Shown piece after piece: positions 33,128-37,725 of a stretch of DNA of 37,725 nt (position 1 is its first letter; each line of letters begins with the position of its first letter). Below the pieces are notes generated by a model, which ran no database searches, was not told the origin of the DNA, and saw nothing but the letters and a program-made list of their open reading frames with translations. The stretch is from NCBI GenBank assembly GCA_017406955.1, contig JAFQXM010000010.1, forward strand, positions 1 to 37,725, in the 5' to 3' direction. The DNA comes from Bacilli bacterium. Lineage in GTDB: Bacteria > Bacillota_I > Bacilli_A > RF39 > UBA660. Both the position numbers and the translations under genes were made by a program.

Positions 33128-33796
33128 ATGAATAGTTTATTTAAAAAAATAAATATAAAACCTAAGAATACTATGTTATATGAGACAGCCTTTTCACATA
33201 GTTCTTATGCAAATGAGCATAAAATGAAGGAAAACTATGAAAGATTAGAATTTTTAGGTGATGCAGTAGTTGATTTAGCAATAGCTGATTATTTATACTC
33301 TAACTATAGTGATGACGAGGGTGAAATGACTAAAGTAAAAGCTAGTTATGTTTGTGAAAATGCTCTATATGAATATTCTATATCGTTAGGATTGAATAAG
33401 TATTTAAAAGTAGGACATGGTGAAGAAAAAGAAGGCGGTAAATATAAAAAGGCTATTGTTGCGGATATATTTGAAGCATTCATGGGAGCGATTTACTTAG
33501 ATTTAGGATATGCAACTGCTAGAAATGTTATTTTAAAAATCATTGTTCCATATATTAAAGATCCAAAAACATTATTTTTTAATGATTATAAAAGTACTTT
33601 ACAAGAATATGTTCAAACTGAACAAAAGAACTTACATTATGATTTAATTAATGAAGAAGGACCTGCTCATAATAAGACTTTTACAGTAGAAGTTAAAATA
33701 GATGATATTACATATGGGGTAGGTAAAAAAAGTTCAAAAAAAGAAGCTGAGCAGGAAGCAGCTAAACAAGCTTTAGAAAAAATTGTATTTTATTGA
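33128..33796 (+). CDS. rnc: Ribonuclease III
   Basis: RNase III cleaves dsRNA in rRNA and mRNA maturation. From ATG 33128 it has 222 residues. The catalytic domain has the signature ERLEFLGDA with E41 and D45, and the second pair D113 and E116 in VADIFEAFMGA. A C-terminal dsRNA-binding domain (about 155-222) ends in KKSSKKEAEQEAAKQALEKI. GGTGAT lies four nucleotides before this ATG; an in-frame ATG at 33116 overlaps that ribosome site and is less likely. The stop is TGA and lies within the -35 box of the next gene. Confidence 0.96.
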   Translation: MNSLFKKINIKPKNTMLYETAFSHSSYANEHKMKENYERLEFLGDAVVDLAIADYLYSNYSDDEGEMTKVKASYVCENALYEYSISLGLNKYLKVGHGEEKEGGKYKKAIVADIFEAFMGAIYLDLGYATARNVILKIIVPYIKDPKTLFFNDYKSTLQEYVQTEQKNLHYDLINEEGPAHNKTFTVEVKIDDITYGVGKKSSKKEAEQEAAKQALEKIVFY

Positions 33797-33821
33797 TAAA
33801 CTTAGGTATATATGATATAAT
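33793..33821 (+). promoter_or_regulatory. Promoter upstream of the unknown gene and rnjB
   Basis: TTGATA (33793-33798), a 17-nt spacer and TATAAT (33816-33821) with TG at 33813-33814. The -35 shares bases with the rnc stop codon. GGGGGAA follows as ribosome site. Confidence 0.85.
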
Positions 33822-33847
33822 ACATATGCTTTTGGGGGAATAAGTAT

Positions 33848-34348
33848 ATGAATCAAAAAAAGGAGATTGGACTTTTACTTAATGATATCAGTAAAGATGA
33901 AGAATTAATTATGCTTAAAACTGTTAGTATTCTTTATAAAAATAGAAATATTGGAAATGATTTTAACATTGTTTCATTGATTGAAGATTTAAAAAATATG
34001 AACTTAAAACAATGTGAGATTTTACATTTATTAAAGACTAAATTAGAGAATTGTTTAATTGTAAGTGATATTGAAAGAAAAAATATTACTAAGGATATGG
34101 AACTATTAATTATTAATAATACTATAGAAAATATTAATTGTGGAATTTTAAATGATCTATCAATAAATCAAAAAGTTAGTAATAGTGATCCAATAATTGT
34201 AAATATTATAAAACGAAATATTATTAAGTATTATTCATTAAATTCAAAGAATATAGATGAAATGGAATTAGACTTAATTTTAACTAGTAAAAAGAACGTT
34301 ATAGATTTTAATAAAAACTATAAAAAACTTATAAAAAGAAAGGAGTAA
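33848..34348 (+). CDS. Soluble helical protein of unknown function upstream of RNase J
   Basis: The 166-residue protein has no signal peptide or membrane helix and looks predominantly alpha-helical, with Ile/Leu/Asn-rich heptad-like stretches (about 45-70 and 80-100). I recognise no family. It is driven by a strong promoter and precedes the RNase J gene by three nucleotides, with the RNase J ribosome site AAAGGAG inside its end. The tight coupling suggests a partner or regulator of the RNase J2-type protein, which is inference only. Confidence 0.72.
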   Translation: MNQKKEIGLLLNDISKDEELIMLKTVSILYKNRNIGNDFNIVSLIEDLKNMNLKQCEILHLLKTKLENCLIVSDIERKNITKDMELLIINNTIENINCGILNDLSINQKVSNSDPIIVNIIKRNIIKYYSLNSKNIDEMELDLILTSKKNVIDFNKNYKKLIKRKE

Positions 34349-34351
34349 ATA

Positions 34352-36004
34352 ATGAGTAAAATTAGAATATTTAGTTTAGGGGGACTTAATGAAGACGGAA
34401 AAAATATGTATATTGTTGATGTAGATGAGGAGATATATGTATTTGATGCTGGTATTAAATATGATAATGATATTAATTTGGGAATAGATTATATTATTCC
34501 GAATTTTGACTATTTAGTAGAAAATAGGAAGAAAATAAAAGGTATATTTTTAACACATGGACATGATAGTAATATGGGTGCTGTTGCGGACATTTTAGAA
34601 GTGATTCCTGAAATAAATGTTTATGGAACTAAACTTACTCTAGAAATCGTTAAGAGTGAACTTAGTAATGAGGAAATTAAAAAGTATAATTTTAAAGAAA
34701 TTAGACCTCATTCTAAATTAGAATTTGGTAAAAATTATATTTTTCCTATTAGTGTAACACATTCTATACCTGATGCAGTATGTTATGTTTTATATACAGA
34801 AGATGGTGCTATTGTATATACAGGAGATTTTGTATTTGATTCTACTATGAAAGGATCATATAAAACTGATATTGGTAAACTTGCTTATGTTGGTAAACAA
34901 GGTGTTTTGTGTCTAATGGCTGAATCAATGTATGCAGATAAGGCAGGTCATACTAGTCCAAATAATAGGGTAGCTGATTTTATTAGAGAAGTTTTAAGAA
35001 AAAATGAAAATAGAATAATTGCAACTATTTTTCCAGCTCATTTTTATCGTATTCAAGAGATATTTGATGAAGTATCTAAGACACATCGAAAAATAGTTGT
35101 TATGGGTAAAAAATTACAAGAAGTAATAAATAATGCAATTGATAATAATTATTTAAGTATTGATAAGAAGAAAATTGGTAATTTAGCTGATTTAGAATTA
35201 AAAGATACAGTTATTTTAATTTCTGATGAAAAAGAAAAACCATTCGCAAACTTGGAAAGAATTATTAAAGGGTATGATAAATATATAAAAATCAAGGAAA
35301 CTGATACTATTTTTATAACAGAACCTAGTTATCCTGGTATAGAAAAAAGGACTGCAATTATTATGGATGAAATTGCGATGTTAGGGGCTAACGCAGTTAG
35401 TTTATCTAGTAAAAATCATTTGCTTCATCATGCTTCACGTGAAGATTTAATGTTGATGATTGATTTGATTAATCCAAAATATTATTTTCCAGTTAAAGGT
35501 GAGTATAGAAATCAATATGCTAATGCTGAATTGGCAGAGGAAGTTGGAATACCAAAGGAAAATATTATTTTGAAGGAAAATGGTGATGTAGTTGAGTTTG
35601 TCGGTGGAAAACTTCAAAATACTAGTGAACATATTGATGTTGATCAGATATTAGTTGATGGAAAAAATCAAGGTGATATTGGTAATTTAGTATTAAAAGA
35701 TCGAGAAATGTTAGGTGAGAATGGAATAGTTATAATTAGTTGTACGTTAGATAAATTAACAAAAACTATATTAGGTGGGCCTGAAATTTTAACTAGAGGA
35801 TTTGTTTATGTTAAAGAGAGTCAAGATTTGTTAGAAGATACTAAAGTTATTTCTAGACAAGTTATTGAAGATAACATTGAACCTGCTACAAAAAGGGTAG
35901 ATTATTCTAAAATAAAAAATGAAGTAAGAGATAAGCTAGGCAAATTTTTCTATCAAGAAACAGAAACTAGACCTATGATTATTACAGTTATTCAAGAAGT
36001 ATAG
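34352..36004 (+). CDS. rnjB: RNase J family protein, J2-like (degenerate metal motif)
   Basis: The 550-residue protein is a beta-CASP metallo-beta-lactamase nuclease of the RNase J family. It has GGLNEDGKNMYIVDVDEEIYV-type strands, the J2-like motif THGHDSNMG in place of THGHEDHIG, GDFVFD, and a C-terminal domain with GPEILTRGFVYVKESQD and a final RPMIITVIQEV. The missing Asp-His of HxHxDH and the altered later motif (LLHHAS where J1 has VSGH) match RNase J2, which forms a complex with the active J1 and has little activity alone. No rnjA lies in the window. It follows the 166-residue unknown gene by 3 nt. Confidence 0.9.
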   Translation: MSKIRIFSLGGLNEDGKNMYIVDVDEEIYVFDAGIKYDNDINLGIDYIIPNFDYLVENRKKIKGIFLTHGHDSNMGAVADILEVIPEINVYGTKLTLEIVKSELSNEEIKKYNFKEIRPHSKLEFGKNYIFPISVTHSIPDAVCYVLYTEDGAIVYTGDFVFDSTMKGSYKTDIGKLAYVGKQGVLCLMAESMYADKAGHTSPNNRVADFIREVLRKNENRIIATIFPAHFYRIQEIFDEVSKTHRKIVVMGKKLQEVINNAIDNNYLSIDKKKIGNLADLELKDTVILISDEKEKPFANLERIIKGYDKYIKIKETDTIFITEPSYPGIEKRTAIIMDEIAMLGANAVSLSSKNHLLHHASREDLMLMIDLINPKYYFPVKGEYRNQYANAELAEEVGIPKENIILKENGDVVEFVGGKLQNTSEHIDVDQILVDGKNQGDIGNLVLKDREMLGENGIVIISCTLDKLTKTILGGPEILTRGFVYVKESQDLLEDTKVISRQVIEDNIEPATKRVDYSKIKNEVRDKLGKFFYQETETRPMIITVIQEV

Positions 36005-36017
36005 GATACTTCTTTAT

Positions 36018-36094
36018 GTTTCCGTAGCTCAGCTGGATAGAGCAATCGCCTCCTAAGCGATAGGTCGGGAGTTCGAATCTCCCCGGGAACACCA
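36018..36094 (+). tRNA. tRNA-Arg (anticodon CCU)
   Basis: The 77-nt cloverleaf has an acceptor stem GTTTCCG (36018-36024) pairing with CGGGAAC (36084-36090, one G-U pair) and D stem GCTC/GAGC. The anticodon stem ATCGC/GCGAT encloses loop CTCCTAA with anticodon CCT (36052-36054). The T arm is GGGAG-TTCGAAT-CTCCC, then discriminator A and encoded CCA (36092-36094). It reads AGG arginine codons. A T-run follows directly and probably ends transcription. It starts 13 nt after rnjB and may share its transcript. Confidence 0.96.
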
Positions 36095-36112
36095 TTTTTT
36101 TTGATAATTATT

Positions 36113-36231
36113 ATGAAGTATAAAATAACTATTTTAATATTGATTATAGTAATAATAATTTTATAAATATTGATGCAAAAGATAGTGATATTTAATCTAT
36201 AGTTAAAGAAATTTATGGTAATTATAAATAA
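36113..36231 (+). pseudogene. Possible remnant of a short exported-protein gene
   Basis: ATG at 36113 opens a 17-residue hydrophobic peptide (MKYKITILILIIVIIIIL-like) that stops at 36164. In another frame the sequence continues as NIDAKDSDI, a stop, then SIVKEIYGNYK and a stop at 36229-36231. A signal-like start followed by a shifted, protein-like tail suggests a decayed small secreted protein. There is no clear ribosome site, and the A+T-rich sequence could produce this by chance. Confidence 0.3.
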
Positions 36232-36235
36232 ATAC

Positions 36236-36264
36236 TTGCTTTTTTATTATAATTGTGTTATAAT
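36236..36264 (+). promoter_or_regulatory. Promoter of the thioester adhesin gene
   Basis: TTGCTT (36236-36241), 17-nt spacer and TATAAT (36259-36264) with TG at 36256-36257. AAGGGGGAA at 36278-36286 is the ribosome site for the ATG at 36292. Confidence 0.87.
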
Positions 36265-36291
36265 AATGAACATTCTTAAGGGGGAATTAGG

Positions 36292-37725
36292 ATGAATAAA
36301 TTATTTAAAAGTGTTTTAGCACTAATATTAGTAGTTGCAATATCTTGCTTCGGTATTGTAAACGTTAATGCAAAATCATTAAAAATTACTAAAAAAACTT
36401 ATATTAAGACTGGAATCGGAAGCAGAAAGGAAGCTAAGTTTTATACTAGTAAAGGATATGCTTATTGTATTACTCCTATGAAAACTGGAGCTAATCAAGG
36501 TACTACTTTATATTATAAGAATACTATTCATAATGGTGGATTAGTATGGTTAATAGAAAATGGTGGTCATAGTGATAAGGCTTATTTAGCTACTCAAATA
36601 GCTATATGGAAACATTATAATAATTATATGCCTGCTGTTTATAAAAACCATCCTGGTAATAGTGCAGTTAAAAAAGCTAAGTCATTAGCAAGTACTGCAA
36701 AATCACATAATAGTGATAATTATAAAAATCCAAGTGTAAAATTATCTATTAATAGTACTAAGATGAGTGAGGTTGAAAATGGTAAGTACTTTAAATCAGG
36801 AGCAATTACAATTAAACTTGGAAATGTATCAAGTGGAAGTATTAGTGTAACTTCACCAGCTACAATAGTAAATGGAAGTAACAAAAAAGTATCTACTGTT
36901 AAGAATGGTACTAAGGTATATGTAAGAGTGCCAGCTAGTAAAGTTACTAGTAGTAAATCATATACTGTAAAAGTGAGTGCTAGTAAGACTGTTAAAGCAG
37001 TTGAAAGATATTCACCAAAAAATAGTAAATATCAAGATTTAGCTATCGTAGTCAAAAATAAAAAATCTGATAGTGCTAAGAAAACAGTTACTGCAACACC
37101 AGTATCAAGAAAATGTCAATATGCTAATGGAAAATACTATGGTATTAATGGAACTGTTGTTGATAAGACTACATATTCAATTCAATGTGAAGAACATGAA
37201 TGTGAAAAAGTAGGAAATGTATACTTTGGAAAAGAAGGAAACCAAGTAAGTTATGATACTTTTAATAAAGAATGTAATAAACATATATGTGAAAAAGTAG
37301 GAGATACTTATTTTGGAAAAGATGGAGAAGAAGTAGACGAAGAAGAATATAATTTAGAATGTAGCGAACATAAATGTGAAGTTATTGAAGATAAGTATTT
37401 TGGTAAAAATGGTTTTGAAGTAGATGAAACTACATATGATATTGAATGTAATGAACATAAATGTCAAAAAGTAGGGGATGTATACTTTGGAAAAGATGGA
37501 ATTCAAGTAGATCAAGATACATATGATTTAGAATGTAATGAACACATTTGTGAAATTATAGGTGATAAATACTTTGGTAAAAACGGAACTGAAGTAGATG
37601 AAGTAACATATAATGCTGAATGTGTACATAAATGCCAAATTATTGGAGATAAATATTATGGAGAAACTGGTGAAGAAGTAACTAGTGAGCAATATAAAGA
37701 ACAATGTACACACTCTTGTGAAATA
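36292..37725 (+). CDS. Thioester-domain surface adhesin with Cys/His repeats (3' end outside window)
   Basis: The reading frame is open to the window end (478 codons). A signal peptide (1-27, cleavage likely after NVNA) precedes a thioester domain (about 50-130). Its YAYCITP (C59) and ATQIAIW (Q102) are the Cys-Gln pair and TQxA motif that form an internal thioester in Gram-positive adhesins, able to bind host amines covalently. Residues about 145-260 form a beta-rich stalk domain, Ser/Thr/Lys-rich. From C275 tandem repeats of 29 residues follow, each with YFGK-G-V-D-Y and ending C-x2-H-x-C into the next unit. The wall anchor must lie beyond the window. It has its own strong promoter and is likely a host- or matrix-binding surface protein. 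Confidence 0.85.
   Translation, partial: MNKLFKSVLALILVVAISCFGIVNVNAKSLKITKKTYIKTGIGSRKEAKFYTSKGYAYCITPMKTGANQGTTLYYKNTIHNGGLVWLIENGGHSDKAYLATQIAIWKHYNNYMPAVYKNHPGNSAVKKAKSLASTAKSHNSDNYKNPSVKLSINSTKMSEVENGKYFKSGAITIKLGNVSSGSISVTSPATIVNGSNKKVSTVKNGTKVYVRVPASKVTSSKSYTVKVSASKTVKAVERYSPKNSKYQDLAIVVKNKKSDSAKKTVTATPVSRKCQYANGKYYGINGTVVDKTTYSIQCEEHECEKVGNVYFGKEGNQVSYDTFNKECNKHICEKVGDTYFGKDGEEVDEEEYNLECSEHKCEVIEDKYFGKNGFEVDETTYDIECNEHKCQKVGDVYFGKDGIQVDQDTYDLECNEHICEIIGDKYFGKNGTEVDEVTYNAECVHKCQIIGDKYYGETGEEVTSEQYKEQCTHSCEI
37114..37725 (+). repeat. Tandem 87-nt repeats encoding 29-residue Cys/His units
   Basis: Units begin with Cys at residues 275, 304, 333, 362, 391 and 420 (period 29 residues, 87 nt). 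Two 28-residue steps then bring Cys 448 and 476. Each unit has the pattern C-[EQ]-x-x-x-x-x-Y-[FY]-G-K-x-G-x-x-V-x5-x-x-C, and the linker C-x2-H-x-C (C-x-H-x-C in the shortened units) joins units. The array is cut by the window end. Confidence 0.9.

Noticed and set aside
25392-33796. Recoding of TGA as tryptophan, as in some Mollicutes
   Set aside because: TGA ends lepA (25392-25394) and rnc (33794-33796) exactly where homologs end, and conserved Trp residues are TGG.
37528-37713. Minus-strand open frame within the adhesin repeats
   Set aside because: It arises from the repeat composition; the plus strand has signal peptide, thioester motif and repeats.
37114-37725. CRISPR-like regular repeats
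   Set aside because: The 87-nt period is coding, in frame and diverged between units, with no spacers. The 66-nt LRR units at 3723-4480 are rejected for the same reason.

Overview
The window is a very A+T-rich chromosomal segment from a low-GC Firmicute that appears to form endospores. It carries the spore protease gene gpr, spoIIP, a SpoIIID-like regulator and an FtsK/SpoIIIE translocase. The genetic code is standard: TGA ends lepA and rnc, and Trp is always TGG. Gene content and style (BRO-type antirepressor, TasA-like and thioester surface proteins, tightly packed small operons) suggest an uncultured gut Bacilli/Erysipelotrichales/RF39-like lineage. That placement is inference and rests on no database search.

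Layout. 1-2.6 kb: rnhC (minus strand) diverges from an operon of cvpA, a six-cysteine membrane-anchored protein and thioredoxin; rnhC, cvpA and trxA also lie near each other in Bacillus subtilis. 2.6-8.5 kb: an LRR protein, ppdK (pyruvate phosphate dikinase), then a BRO-type gene bracketed by two copies of the ppdK 3' end plus terminator. 8.5-14.9 kb: a P-loop kinase, a GT39 protein-mannosyltransferase-like enzyme with a probably leaderless mRNA, a PfkB kinase overlapping a small Smr protein, then a two-gene operon of unknown single-pass membrane proteins, the first with a thrombospondin-like WSKWSDW motif. 14.9-22.2 kb: rpmG, efp, ftsK/spoIIIE, deoD, the M16 peptidase pair ymfF/ymfH and a membrane protein, partly syntenic with the B. 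subtilis spoIIIE-ymfFH region.

22.2-31.9 kb: a TasA/camelysin-like secreted protein, lepA, a double-HTH SpoIIID-like regulator, hemW, an HD hydrolase, an anchored protein, an exported transglutaminase-like protein (minus), rpsT (minus), gpr, spoIIP and a yqxA-like gene. B. subtilis has the same genes as rpsT-gpr-spoIIP-yqxA-lepA-hemW, so the two halves are exchanged here. 31.9-37.7 kb: convergent minus-strand yidD plus a ZnuA-fold lipoprotein that has lost its metal ligands, then rnc, an unknown gene, an RNase J2-type protein, tRNA-Arg(CCU), a short gene remnant, and the 5' part of a thioester-domain surface adhesin with 29-residue Cys/His repeats that runs off the window.

Signals. Most promoters carry an extended -10 (TGnTATAAT), often placed directly after the T-tract of the previous terminator. 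Many terminator stems overlap the stop codon. Leaders are short, and ribosome binding sites are AGGAGG or the recurrent form GGTGAT-N4-ATG.

The most notable items are the cassette at the ppdK 3' end, the thioester adhesin with its CxxHxC ladder, the ligand-less ZnuA-like lipoprotein, the duplicated SpoIIID-like regulator, and the thrombospondin-motif membrane protein operon. I see no complete new defence or mobile system; these are the candidates for undescribed biology.
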